DNA of 64,000 bases from JAOSJL01 sp963704035 (GCA_963704035.1 CAVPGR010000004.1:62001-126000); one strand, 5' to 3'. Positions 18,572 through 30,023 are shown, counted from the stretch's first letter. A program made the numbers and translations. The notes: generated by a model from the letters alone, not told the origin.

Positions 18572-19705
18572 TCAGGCCCCTCGCGGGAGATCCTCGGGTC
18601 GCCAGCCGAGGAGCTCGACACCCAGCCCGAGGGCGTAGCGGTCGGTCATGCCGCTGACGTGGCGCACAGCGAGCTCGGTGGCCGCCTGGGAGCCTGCCGC
18701 GGGAGCCTCGCCGAGACAGGACGGGTCATCGGTCCCGTCCCACAGCTCGGCGAGCCGCTGAGGCGAATCGGCGAACTGTTCGACGAGGCCGCGCAACAAG
18801 GCGATGACCCGCTCGGCCTGGCGACGAGCGGCCGGTCGAAGGTAGATGAACTCGAAGTTGAAGTCGCGAAAGGCCTGGAGAGCCGCCGCTGTCGGCGGGC
18901 TCATTCCGACGTGCGCGGTGTCGGCGACCGTGTCGAGCACCGCGAGCACGAACGTGTTGAGCTGCTCGGAACGTCGCCGCCCCACGACGTCGGCCACCGC
19001 ATCGGGAAGGTCGTCGGGAGCGAGGATTCCCGCTCGAACGGCGTCTTCGAAGTCGTGGCACACGTAAGCGATGCGATCAGCCCAGGCCACCACCTCGCCT
19101 TCGGGGGTGGACGGGGCGGGGCGTCGCCACGAGTGGTTGCGCACGCCATCGAGCGTTTCGACGCAGAGGTTCAATGGGGTGAGGGTGACGTCGGCACCGT
19201 AGACGGCGTGGTCGTAGCCACCATCGGGCAGGTAGGGCGAGAAGGCCTCCTCACTGGCGTGACCCGCCGGGCCGTGCCCACAGTCGTGGGCCAGGGCGAT
19301 GGCCTCGGTGAGCTGGACGTTCAGGCCGATCGGCCGGGCGATCCCCACGGCGATCTGGGCCACCTCGATGGCATGCGTCATCCGGGTGCGGAGGTGGTCG
19401 TCTTCGGGTGCCACGAACACCTGGCACTTGCCCGCCAGTCGGCGCCACGGTCGCGAGTGCTTCACCCGGTCGAGGTCGCGCTCGAAGCAGGTGCGGAACG
19501 GATCAGGTTCCTCGATCTGCACGCGCGTTCCAGCGCCGCGGGGTCGTGTCGCTCCCGGGGCGAGCGTGGCGTCGAGGACGTCCTCACGCTCGGCCCGACC
19601 CACGGGTGCCGCACCGACGAATCCGTCGACACCCGGATGCGCCCGCACCATCTCAGCTGGCCGCTGCGGCGGTACGCCCGGCATCGCCCCTGGCAGTCGC
19701 GTCAC
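18572..19705 (-). CDS. dgt: Deoxyguanosinetriphosphate triphosphohydrolase-like protein (HD domain)
   Basis: A dGTPase-like HD-domain phosphohydrolase of 377 residues, which cleaves dNTPs to nucleoside and triphosphate. Visible blocks are FRTCFERDLDRVKHSRPWRRL, KCQVFVAPEDDHLRTRMTHA with the first metal His, ALAHDCGHGPAGHASEEA with the HD motif and following His, and AWADRIAYVCHDFEDA with the fourth metal Asp. Dgt sits next to dnaG in many actinobacteria, as here, on the same strand. The first 60 residues are Pro/Ala-rich and the true start may be downstream. Confidence 0.9.
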   Translation of the reverse strand: MTRLPGAMPGVPPQRPAEMVRAHPGVDGFVGAAPVGRAEREDVLDATLAPGATRPRGAGTRVQIEEPDPFRTCFERDLDRVKHSRPWRRLAGKCQVFVAPEDDHLRTRMTHAIEVAQIAVGIARPIGLNVQLTEAIALAHDCGHGPAGHASEEAFSPYLPDGGYDHAVYGADVTLTPLNLCVETLDGVRNHSWRRPAPSTPEGEVVAWADRIAYVCHDFEDAVRAGILAPDDLPDAVADVVGRRRSEQLNTFVLAVLDTVADTAHVGMSPPTAAALQAFRDFNFEFIYLRPAARRQAERVIALLRGLVEQFADSPQRLAELWDGTDDPSCLGEAPAAGSQAATELAVRHVSGMTDRYALGLGVELLGWRPEDLPRGA

Positions 19706-19811
19706 CCAGGGCCCCGGAACGGATTCGATCGGTGGTGGTCATGGTGCGACCGTACCAACCGGGTGAGACATCGAAGGGTCAGCCATGATCGACAGACCGG
19801 TCCGGTGCGGC

Positions 19812-20264
19812 TCAGCGGCTGTCCCCGAAATCGACGACCGCGTGCACGTCCCCGCCGTAGCGGTCGACGCCGACACCGGCCTTGTCGTAGGCAGGGTTGA
19901 GGATCTTGGCCCGATGCGACGACGAGCCCATCCAGACGGCAACGAGACCCCTGGCCGACGTGCCGGACGGAACCTCGACGATGACCTCGCCGAGACCCCG
20001 GAAACGAGACGCAAACGGCTCGACGCCGAGAAGCCCGCCGAGTTGGCGGTGCTTCAACCCGTGCGAGGAGATGTAGTCGCTCCAGTCGAGGGCGAGCCCG
20101 CCGAGATAGGGATCCCACGACACCGGACCGATGCCCTTGAGGTACCGCTGGTAGTTGATCTCGTCGAAGATCTGGCGCGCCATGCGGTGGTTGATCGGAC
20201 CCGACGTCGCCGACGGCTTCGGGAAGGGGTCACACGCCGCGACGAGGAGCACCAACGCGAGCAC
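19812..20264 (-). CDS. CAP-domain (SCP/PR1-like) lipoprotein, start uncertain
   Basis: The open frame has a hydrophobic segment ending in a lipobox-like LLVAACD, so it is probably a lipoprotein. The mature part is a CAP domain: INYQRYLKGIGPVSWDP, the His of SSHGLKHRQLGG, LGEVIVEVP with the Glu, and WMGSSSHRAKILNPAYDKAG with the second His. CAP proteins of bacteria are secreted and of varied, mostly unknown function. The GTG at 20264 gives only ten residues before the Cys with no basic n-region. The sequence just upstream (RTRRTG) would fit better, but no start codon is in frame, so a frameshift near 20280-20346 is likely. An ATG at 20346 lies in another frame. Confidence 0.7.
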   Translation of the reverse strand: MLALVLLVAACDPFPKPSATSGPINHRMARQIFDEINYQRYLKGIGPVSWDPYLGGLALDWSDYISSHGLKHRQLGGLLGVEPFASRFRGLGEVIVEVPSGTSARGLVAVWMGSSSHRAKILNPAYDKAGVGVDRYGGDVHAVVDFGDSR

Positions 20265-20491
20265 GACCGCGACGAGGCCGGTACGACGTGTCCGGGCGTC
20301 CGGTGGGACGCGATGCGATGACGGGAGAAGAAGCGGCAGAAGACATGCGACGACCGTAACGAGCGAAGGCTCGGAACCGGTGAACCAGGCTCCGCGTTGT
20401 CGCAGGTCAGCGCCGCGAGCGGAAAAGAAAACCTCGGTCTGGTGGGGAATGCTGCGCCCATCTTGCCCGCCTGCTGCCAGTCTGGACGTCG

Positions 20492-23400
20492 TCAGGCGCG
20501 GCTGCGATGTCGACGTCGGCCTTTTCGGTCGTGGGGCACGAGGAGCGTGCCGAGCAGGACGAAACCGAGACCGGCGAAGAGCAGGAAGCGCACGAGTGCG
20601 GCGCCGGTGAACGGCAACGTACCCGCGTTGCCTGCTCCGCCCGTCTGTCCGCCGGCCTGTCCCCCGGCCGCGTCGCCGGACGCACCCGAGCCGTTGCCTC
20701 CACCGGAACCACCGGGGGTGCCGGGACCCGCCACCCGGACGGCCACCGGGAGTTCCCGCCGGGGCCACCCGGAGGGGCGGTGAGGTGTGTCGGCCGGGTC
20801 GACGACCGAGATCAATCTCGCCGGGCGCGTGGTCGTTCTGCAACGGTGCCTCGAAGACGAGTGATCCGAACGAGGCCACCGTGGCGAGCTCCTCGTTGTC
20901 ACCGCCGGGATTGACGACCACGCACAGTCACCCATGGCGAACCATTCGTCGATGCCGGCGACGAGGTCGAGATCGGCCTCGAAGGCGATCGCGATCTCGA
21001 CACGTCGCTCACCGACGCGGCCGCGGCGTGCTGACCGTCTGCGGCAGGACACGCAGTACGCCGTCGTCGCCACCGTCGTGCCGACGCGGACGAGATGAGC
21101 CCGCCCGGCAGAGCCGACCGACCGACGGCACCGGGCTCGAACGGCTGCCAGCCATCGTTCTCGGTCCAGACCTCGAGGTCTCCAGGTCGTTCTGGCGCAG
21201 GATGATGCGTCGGGGTCACGATCGAAGATCACCGAACAGACAGGCGCCGTCCTGTGCGGAGCGCAGCACGACCGACGACCCTCCGGTTCCGCCGCTGCCA
21301 CCGAAGGGCAGTTCGGGTCGATGAGGAAGATCGTCTTCGGGTCGATGTAACCCGTCGGAGTCGGCCCGGATCGGGGATCGGGCCGCCGGGACCGGGATCG
21401 GCCGAGAGGATCTTCACGTTCGCGCCTCGGAGGTAGATCGAAGCCTGGGTCTTGGTCGCGTCGTCGATGTTGCACCAGCTGTGCTGGGGGTCGAAGCGCG
21501 TCGCTCGGGGTGCCGGCGTTCGGCATCCACGTGTACATGGCCTCCGAGCCTTCCGTGTGGATCGAGTGGTCGCGGAGGTAGCCGTTGCGGCCCGCGGGGT
21601 CGTTCCAGGACGCCGACTCGACGTGCTCGAAGCCCAGCTCGTGGGCGCGGTCGTAGAACTCGATCTTCTTCGCCTCGGGCAGCGCGTCGAAGTCGGCCTT
21701 GGTCACGACCATCGCGTCCATGTCGCCGGTCACCGGCTTGAAGCCGTCACCGCGATCGATCTCCGCGATCCAGTTGGGCTTGCCGTCGGGCGCGACCTCG
21801 GTACGGAAGCGGAACGGCACCCGCTCGTAGATGACGTCGTCGGGTGGCAACGACCGGCCGTCGAGGACGTTGGTCTTGTAGTCGAGCGGTTGACCCTTCT
21901 TCGGCACCGGGATCCCGTTGCGCTCGTAGTCGATCCACTTCGCCCGCTCGCTCTTGGCGTAGTTCCCGCCCGTGCCGGTCTCGAGGTCGACGCCCTTCCC
22001 GTGCCACTCCTCCATGCGGGTCTTGTGGCGCGACAGCACCTCCTTGCGGAGGTCCGAGCTCGCGTCGGCCACGTCGAGCGCGGCCTCGACCTGGCTCTTG
22101 GGCGGCGGCGGCTTGATCATGACGGTGTCGGCATCGTCGATCATGCCGAGGAACTCGATGTCGGCAGTTGCGGAAGCGTTCTTCGCCTTGAGGTGGAACG
22201 GCTTCGGACCGTGGGTCCCGTTCTCGATCTTCGCGATCGAGGCCGGCCCGCGGCGGCGCACACCGATCGCGACCCCGAAGTCGTCCACGAACTTCTGGAC
22301 CTTGTCGTTCATCACCCGGTCGATGCCGAAGGTGTTGCGGCCGTGGATCTCGTAGCTGAGCGGGGCACCGGTCGGGAGGTCGGCGGCACGTGCCGCGGGG
22401 CCGAGGTTGTCGAGCTGCGCGATGAGCTGAGCCTCCTTCGCGGCGAGTGCCCGCCGGGCCCAGGGCGTGCTCTTGGCGATCAGCTTGCACACGCCGAAGG
22501 CCTTGCTGAGACCGCCGAGCGCGACGTCGGGCGCGGAGCCGGTCTGGCGGCCCCACCACTCGGCGACGGTCTTGGAGTCCCCGGTCTCCCAGGCCGTGGT
22601 CAGCTCGGTGAACGACTCCAGCGCGTGCGCGTCGACGGCGTCGCGCGCGTCGACCAATGCCATGCCGGTCGAGAGGGCGAGCGCGCTCACCCAACTGTCG
22701 AGCCAGGCCTGACGGTCGGCGGGGGAAAGGTTCTCCTGGACCTGGTAGACGTACTCGGCCGTCTTGTCGCTCGCGGCCCGGAACGCGGGCTCGCCACAGC
22801 CAGGGCTGGAGGAGGAACGCGGTGGCCTGGATAGCCATGAGGCCCATGCCGCCGACCAGCTCGGCGAACGCCTCGACCGTCGCCGCGCCGTAGGTCCAGA
22901 TCACCTCGCCCGCGGATGCCTCGGGTGCCCGGTCGCGCACGTCGACCGACACCTCGTGCTCGTCGGCGCCCGTCGCGACGAGCATCTCCTCGTCGGTGAG
23001 CTCGGTCCGGGTGTCGTCGTCCTCGACCACCGCGCCCGTCGGCTCGTAGCGGACGGTCCCGCGCGTTCCACCGTCGAGGAGCGTGCGCACGGGTGCTGCG
23101 AACTCGATCTCTTCGCCCGGCCCGAGCTGGCGGATCACACCGATGCCGCACTCCTCGTCGGGCGGTGGCGTGAACTCGGGGATCGGCACCGCGTAGTGGG
23201 CGTTGCCGTTCAGGAGCGGGAGCACCGCGAGCTCGATCGTCTCGTCGTGGGTGCGGTTCTCCATCACCCCGACGATCTGCCACTCCTCGCCACCGACCAC
23301 CCACTGCCCCGCCGCCCCGCCAGGGCCGGGTCCGACGCTGCCCTCGTCGATCTCGGCGTCGAAGAAGAGCTTCACGTCGGCACCGATCTCGAGGCGTCCG

Positions 23401-25190
23401 GTGTCGGCGCCGGTCACGTTGACGGGTGGGTCGTCGCCGATCGAGCCCGTCACGACGACACCGAGGTCGACCGTGCCGGCGTCCAACGCGCGGCCCGGGA
23501 GCTCGTGCGTGATCGTCTCGCCGGCCGGGATCGGGTCGTCGAGCTCGATGTCGCCCGGGTCACCGGGCACCTGACCGGGCGGATCGGGGGGTTCGGTGTC
23601 GACGAGGTACGTGAAAGCCTCGTAGCCGATCGGCGGGACGGTGTCGGTGACGAGCTCGGGCCGTTGGACGCGCAGCGTCACGTTCTCGACGGGAACGTCG
23701 AACGGGTTCGTGACCTCGACCGTCACGTCGACGTCCTGGGGTTCGGGGCCGTCTTCGTCGGGACCTTCGACGAGGTCGATCGTGTCGGGATCCGCGGTCA
23801 CGGTGACGTCGAGCGCGCCGATTCGCCCGTTGCGCTCGTTCTCGACCGGTCCGATCAGCCGACCCGCGGCATCCGTGCCTGTCGCCGACGAGCGGACCGC
23901 GAAGCTTCCGGGCTGCGCGGCCGTGAACTCATAGTCGAAGTCGACCTGCTGCCCGGGAGCGAGCGTGAGGCCCTGGGGTCCCGGAAGTTCGCCGGGATCG
24001 GGACCCGAGACGAGCGTCAGCGCCTCGTCCGGTGCCACGTCGATCGGGTCACCGACGAACGAGATGTTGCTGAGATCGCCGACGCCGTCGGTGGCGCTGA
24101 GACTGACGCGCACCGGAACCGTGTCCCCGGGCGCGAACAACGCGACGCCGACACCCGGGAAGGAGAGCCCCAAGCCGAGCTCGGGAGCTGGGGCGACGGC
24201 AGGCGCACACGTCGTGGTGTCGCTCTGGAAGTCGCCGTCTGTGACGGTGAGGGTCGCCTCGTAGACCCCGGGCGTCGTGTAGGTGTGGTTGACCAGGAAC
24301 GACCCGGGCGCGGTGCCGTCACCGAGGTCCCACTGGTACACGAGTCCGTTTCCGACCCGATCGATGGAGTCGGTGCCGTCGAATTGAAACGCCCCAGGCT
24401 CGGGCGGGACTGGCGTCACGGTGCACACGGCGGTCGGTCCGGGCTCGGGCACCTCGCCGAAGGGCGGGATGGTGATGATCGCCTCAGGCACGAGCAGCGT
24501 GATCGTCTCGTTCGCGTTGCGGTAGTCGATCGACACGCCGTACAGCGAGTACCAGTCGTTCCAGGTCCACACGTCGAGGTCCTCGTCGCGCGTGAGGAAA
24601 ATGCGGTCGCAGCTCATCTGCCCATTGGGGCAGTACGGCGGCCAGGACCGGAACTGGAACAGGTCGGTGGGTGCGCCGTTGAAGCTCCTGAGCCCGTTGA
24701 TCTGCGTCCAGTTGATCGTCCGGACACACTCAGTGTCGAACGCGTCCTCGCATACCGCGAGTCCGCCGAGGTTGAGCTCGAGGTTGATGACCGCGCACAC
24801 GGGTTCTTCGGGATCCGTGGTCGCGACGCCACAGGGCAGCCCTGGCGAGTCGAACTCGGCGACCGCGGGGGTCGCCGTGAGCGCGATGCCCTTGGGCTGC
24901 GCGTAGCAGTCTGGGGGGTTCGGGACGAGCGTGTGGTTCACGTCGGGCGCGCACGCTGCCGGCGGGTCGGGGATCTCGCCGGCCGCCGGCGCGAGATTCT
25001 CGCCCTCGGCTGCGGCGGGCTCGGGCGAGGACGCGGTGTCGACGGCGACGAACGACGTGATCGCGAGCAAACCGGCGAGCACGAGCGCTACACCGCGAGC
25101 GCGGACATGACCGCCCTCCGTTTCGCGCGCTACTCTCATCCCTCTCGTCGAGCCATCGGGTTCGAACGCACGCACCCGGTTCCACCCCAT
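20492..25190 (-). CDS. Giant LPFTG-anchored PKD surface protein, copy 1 (frameshifted)
   Basis: Start ATG at 25190 with GGAGG at 25197-25201. Layout of roughly 1,560 residues: signal peptide (residues 28-60), Cys-rich domain (80-245), PKD domain (about 252-325, WDLGDGTAPGSFLVNHTYT), two or more Ig-like domains with repeated VTV/VEVTNPF strands (to about 610), a further beta region with GEEWQIVGVMENRTHDET, then a helical region and a conserved C-terminal domain. That domain has IGVRRRGPASIAKIENG, KPFHLKAKN, KPVTGDMDAM and GFEHVESASWND, which resemble toxin adenylyl cyclase motifs. The end is a Gly-rich linker, LPFTG (20603-20617), a hydrophobic helix and an Arg/His tail, that is, a sortase-type wall-sorting signal. 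Frame shifts occur near 22790, 21490 and several times in 20760-21490. Its paralogue lies directly upstream. Confidence 0.82.
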
Positions 25191-25280
25191 CGGTGACCTC
25201 CGTCGGTGGCGCGACGGTCAATCCGTACCATCTGTGCACGCTCTCTGTGACGTGAACCGGATCAGTATGCACCACCGGCG

Positions 25281-25308
25281 GTAACAGCTGGTAACAGATG
25301 AGTAACAG
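25281..25308. promoter_or_regulatory. Three GTAACAG direct repeats upstream of surface protein copy 1
   Basis: GTAACAG occurs at 25281-25287, 25291-25297 and 25302-25308, with start-to-start spacing of 10 and 11 bases (one helical turn). SARP regulators bind heptamer direct repeats at about 11-base spacing. The array lies 91-118 bases upstream of the copy 1 start, in the 129-base gap after copy 2. A similar pair precedes the divergent SARP-like gene. Operator function is inferred. Confidence 0.55.
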
Positions 25309-25319
25309 AACTAATCTTC

Positions 25320-28300
25320 TCAGACGCTCCTCCGGCGGGGGCGTCGTCTGCGGCCGTTCGGGGCGAGGACGGTGCCGAGCAGGAGCAGGCCCAGGCCGGC
25401 GAAGAGCAGGAAGCGCACGAGGCCGGTGCCGGTGAACGGCAGCGACCCACGGTGGACTCTCCTGTCCGTCGGCTGCGCTCCGGCGCCGTTGCACCATTCG
25501 AACCGGAACCGCCGGAACCGCCGGCGGGTACCGGGTCCGCCCGGTCCACCGGGAGTTCCCGGCCCGCCTGGTCCACCTGGTCCACCCGGACCGCCCGGGC
25601 CTCCGGGGCCCGCCGGTGTCGGCGAGGTCGACGACCGAGATCATCTCGCCGGGCGCATGGTCGTTCTGCAACGGAGCCTCGAAGACGAGAGATCCGAACC
25701 CGGCGATGGTGGCGAACTCCTCGTTGGGCCGCCCGGCGTCGATCACGACCCGGTCGCCCACGGCGAACCATTCGTCGGTACCGGCCACGAGGTCGAGATC
25801 CTCGAACGACGCGATCTCGACACGGTCGGTCACCGGCGACCGCGCCCGTCGGTGCTCACGCTCTGCGGGAGCAGATGCAGCGCACCGTCGTCGAACACAC
25901 CGGCCGCAGAGGGCGTGAGCGCCGAGGTGAGGGCAGAGCCGCCGATCACGTCGGGCTCGTAGGGCTGCCAACCGTCCTCCTCGGTCCAGATCTCGAGCTC
26001 CCCGACGTCGTTCTGGCGCAGGATGACCGACTCCGGGTCACGGTCGAAGATGACCTGGCAGACGTTCTCGTCCTGGGCGGCGCGCAGCACGACCGACGAT
26101 CCTCCGTACCGTCCACCGCCCGCTCCGCCGGGCAGTTCGGGATCCACGAGGAAGATCGTCTTGGGGCCGATGTAGCCGCCCGAGTCGGCGTCGGTCTCGG
26201 GGATCGGCGTGAACTCCCCCGGTTCGTCCGAGACGAGCTTCACGTTCGCTCCGCGCATGTAGAGCCGCCCGGCGGTCTGGGCCTGGTCGGAGACGTCGAA
26301 CCAGCTGTGCTGCGGATCGAAGCGCGTCGCCCGCGGTGCCGCGTTGGGCATCCACGTGTAGATCGACTCCGAGCCGGGCGTGTTGACCGAGTACGCGATC
26401 AGATAGCCGTTGCGCCCCGCGGGGTCGTTCCACGAGGCCGACTCGACGTGCTCGAAACCGAGCTCGTGGGCACGCTCGTAGAACTCGATGCGCCGTTCCT
26501 CGGAGAGCAGCATCAGGTCTTCGTTGGCCACGAACATGACGTCCATGTCGCCGGTCTGGGGCTTCAGACCGTCGCCTCGGTCGATCTTCGCGATCCACTG
26601 GGCTGGCCGTCGGCGCCGACGACCGTGTCGAAGTCGAAGGGCTTCCGTTCGTAGAGCACGCTGTCCGGCGGCAACGACCGTCCCGAGCAAAACGTTGGTG
26701 CTGTAGTCGAGCGGCTGACACCCTCTCTCGGCATCGGGATGCCCTTCCGGTGGAACTCGACCCACTTCGCCCGTTGACTCGTGGCGAAGTTCCCACCTGT
26801 GCCGGTGAACATGTCGACGCCCTTGCCGTGCCACTCCTCCATGCGCAGTCTTGTGCAGGGCGATCACCTGGGCTCGCGCAGGTCCGGGCTGGCGTCCATG
26901 GCGTCGAGCCTAGCGATCACCTCGCCGCGCAGCGGCGGCTGCTTGATCGCGACCGTGTCGAGATCGTCGATGAAGTGCATCCAGTCGACGTCGGTCTGCG
27001 AGGTGTTCTTCGCCTTGAGGTGGTAAGGCTTCGGGCCGTGGGTCCCGGCTTCGATCTTGGCGATCGACCCCGGCCCGCGCCGACGCAGCCCCGACCGGGA
27101 TCCCGAACTCGTCCACGAAGCCCTGCACCTTGTCGTTCATGACGCGGTCGATACCGAAGGTGTTGCGTCCGTGGGTCTCGTAGACGAGCGGCGCGCCGGT
27201 CGGAAGGTCCGCGGCGCGCGGTGCCGGGCCGAGGGCCTCGAGCTCCGCGATCAGCTGCGCCTCCTTCGCCGCGAGGGCGCTGCCGCGCCCACGGAGTGCT
27301 TCGGGCGATCAGCTTGCACACGCCGTACGCCCCGCTCAGCCCCTGGAACGCGATGTCGGGCGCCGCGCCCGTCTGTCGCCCCCACCATCCGCGACGGTCG
27401 CGTAGTCGCCCGTCTCCCACGCCGTCGCTCAGCTCGGTGAACGACTCCAAGACGTGCGCGTCGACGGCCGCACGCGCGTCGACGAGCGCCATACCGGTCG
27501 ACCACGCCACCGCGACTCGCCCAGCTGTTCAGCCAGTCTTCGCGGTCGGCCGGTGAGAGATTCTCGTGCACCTCGTACACGTACTCGGCCGTCTTGTCGC
27601 TGGCGGTGCGGAACGCCGGCAGCCACTCCCAGGGTTGCAGCAGGAACGCGGTGGCCTGGATGGCCATCAGCCCCATGCCGCCTGCGAGATCGGCGAAGGT
27701 CTCGATGGTCGCCGTGCCGTAGGTCCAGATCACCTCGCCGGCCGACGACTCGGGCACCCGGTCGCGGGTGTCGACCGAGACGACGTGTGCTCGTCGGCGC
27801 CGGTCGCGACGAGGATCTCTTCCTCGGTCGAGCGCCGTCTTGGTGCCGTCGTCCTCGACGACCGCGCCCGTCGGGTCATAGCCCACCGTGCCGCGGGTGC
27901 CACCGTCGAGCACGGTTCGCACCGGCGCGGCGAACTCGATCTCCTCGCCGGGCCCGAGTTGACGCAGCACGCCGATGCCGCACTCCTCGTCGGGTGGGAC
28001 CGAGTTCTCCGGGATCGGAACGGCGTAGTGGGCGTTCCCGGTCAGCAGGGGCAGCACGCCGATCTCGATCGTCTCGTCGGGGGTGCGGTTCTCCATCGTG
28101 CCGACGATCTGCCACTCCTGGCCGCCGACGACCCACGGGCCCTCCTGGCCGCCGGGGCCGGGTCCGACGGTCTCGTCGTCGATCTCGGCGTCGAAGAACA
28201 GCTTCACGTCGGCGCCGATCACGACCCGACCCGTGTCGCCCCCGTCACGTTGACCGGCGGTCCGTCGTCCTGCGCGATCGATCCGGTGACGACGATGCTC

Positions 28301-29904
28301 AGATCAACGGTTCCGGCGTTCAGCGCCCGGCCCGGCAGCTCGTGGGTGATGGTCTCGCCCGGCGGGATCGGGTCGTCGAGCTCGATGTCGCCCGGGTCAC
28401 CGGGTAGCTGATCGGGCGGATCGGGAGGTTCGAGCGTCGACGAGGTAGGTGAAGGCCTCGTAGCCGAGCGGCGGCACGACGTCGGTGACGAGCTGCGGCT
28501 TCTCGACCCGCAAGGTCACGTCGTCGACCGGCAGTGTCGAACGGGTTGGTGACCTCGACGGTCACGTTCACGTCCTGTGGCTCGGGACCCGACTCGTCCT
28601 CCTTCTCCTCCAGATCGATCGTGTCGGGATCGGCCGTCACGGACGACGTCGAGCGCACCGACCTGCCCATTGCGTTCGGCCTCGACGGGACCGATCAGTC
28701 GACCCGGCCGCGTCGGTCCCGGTCACCGATGAGCTCACCGTGAAGGCACCGGGTTGGGCCGCCTCGAACTCGTAGTCGAAGGTGAGGGGATCGGCGCCCG
28801 GTGCGAGCGTCACTCCTTCCGGTCCGGGAAGATCCTCGGGGTCGGGAGCCGACACGAGGGTCAACGCCGCGTCCGGCGCGACGTCGACAGGGTCGCCGAC
28901 GAAGCTCACGTCGGTCAGGTCGCCGACCCCCTCCGTGGCGCTCAACGACACCCGAACGGGGACCGAGTCCCCGGGGGCGAACAACGCGGACCCCACGTCA
29001 GGAAACGAGATCCCCACCCCGAGCTCGGGAGCCGCCACGTCGACCGCGGGGCACACCGTGGAGTCGGAGCCACCGGTCGTGCTCGCGACCCGCAGCGTGG
29101 CGTCGAACCGGCCCGGCACCGTGTAGGTGTGCGAGGTCAGGCTCCCCGCGCCGCTCGCGCCGTCGCCGAACGTCCACTCGTAGGCCAGCGACCCACCGCC
29201 GGGGTTCTGCGAGGCCGTGCCGTCGAACTCGAAGCGGCCTGGGTCGCCAGGAGTGCCGCGCACCTCGCACACGGCCGTTGGTTCGTCGGGCTCAGGGACG
29301 TCCCAGTCGATCGGCAGCGTCGCGCCGGTCGTGACCCGGTGGGTCTGGCACACGTTGGGCTGCTGGCAGTCGGTGAAGTAGGCGAACGTGGTGTTCATGC
29401 GGAAGCTGGCGCTGCCCGGGAACCCGCCCGGGAACGGCTGGACGGAGTTGACCCCGAACGTGCAGGAGGTGGGGCGAGGCTCGCGGGACGCGCCGGGCAC
29501 TGCTGACCGAAGAACACGTCGAAGCGGTCGCCGTCGGGGCCGATGAACCCCGTCGCCCGGGGCGTGTTCGTGTCCCAGTTCCTGTCCAAGTAGAAGTCCC
29601 CGGTCGGGTGCCAGCAGCCCTCGACCTCGACCCACTCGTCCTCGGACTCGTCCCACGCGCACATCTCGCCGTCGACGACCAGCGTGGCCGTGACCGTCTC
29701 GCCGACGACCGGCACGATCGAGGATCGGGAGAGCACGACCTGCCAGGAGGTCGGCTGCGCCCCGACGGGCTGGGAGTCCACGATCGCGAGCAAACCCGCG
29801 AGCAGAGTCATGCAGAGCCCGAGCGCGATCACCCTTCGGCGGCCACCGTGGCGCGTAGGGTCGCTGCCCTCTCCCAGCCTCGGAGCGTACCCGTCTCCGC
29901 CCAT
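25320..29904 (-). CDS. Giant LPFTG-anchored PKD surface protein, copy 2 (heavily frameshifted)
   Basis: Paralogue of the downstream gene with the same order of domains: signal peptide (MTLLAGLLAIVDSQPVGAQ), a distinct N-terminal domain, PKD (about 29100-29285, WTFGDGASGAGSLTSHTYT), Ig-like domains, the beta region, helical region, conserved C-terminal domain and a sorting signal (LPFTG at 25428-25442, hydrophobic helix, RRRRPRRRSV tail). The C-terminal domain keeps GTHGPKPYHLKAKN, LKPQTGDMDVM and GFEHVESASWND. Before the anchor is a collagen-like Gly-Pro-Gly linker (about 25550-25620). I chose the ATG at 29904 with GAGGTGGG upstream. At least fifteen frame changes are needed to read it through (for example near 29475, 28690, 28430, 28230, 27800, 27420, 27080, 26720, 25830), so it is either a pseudogene or a badly sequenced gene. 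Because motif spacing and codon-level conservation are kept, I favour sequence errors. Confidence 0.75.
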
Positions 29905-29997
29905 CGCCCACCTCGGCAACCACGACCCGCGAGCCGGGGCCCATGTCCCGACGTGCACGACGTGAAACCGCTTTCCGTGGAGTATGTACCCTGGGTG

Positions 29998-30015
29998 GTA
30001 ACAGTTCGGTCACAG
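29998..30015. promoter_or_regulatory. GTAACAG/GTCACAG direct repeat before the SARP-like gene
   Basis: GTAACAG (29998-30004) and GTCACAG (30009-30015) are separated by 4 bases, giving an 11-base repeat unit, the geometry of SARP operators. They lie between the divergent surface protein copy 2 (start 29904) and the regulator (start 30024) and abut the regulator's AGGAGG ribosome binding site (30014-30019). They could serve autoregulation. The function is inferred. Confidence 0.5.
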
Positions 30016-30023
30016 GAGGCCCC

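Noticed and set aside
17210..19900. Long plus-strand open frame of 896 residues
   Set aside because: It lies antisense to dnaG and dgt, which have clear family motifs. High-GC DNA commonly gives such shadow frames, and no domain is recognisable.
22764..25196. Long plus-strand open frame of 810 residues antisense to surface protein copy 1
   Set aside because: It is Arg/Asp-rich without any motif and mirrors the domain-rich minus strand.
25281..25308. GTAACAG repeats as a CRISPR array
   Set aside because: The repeats are 7 bases with 3-4 base spacers, far too short for CRISPR, and no cas gene is present.
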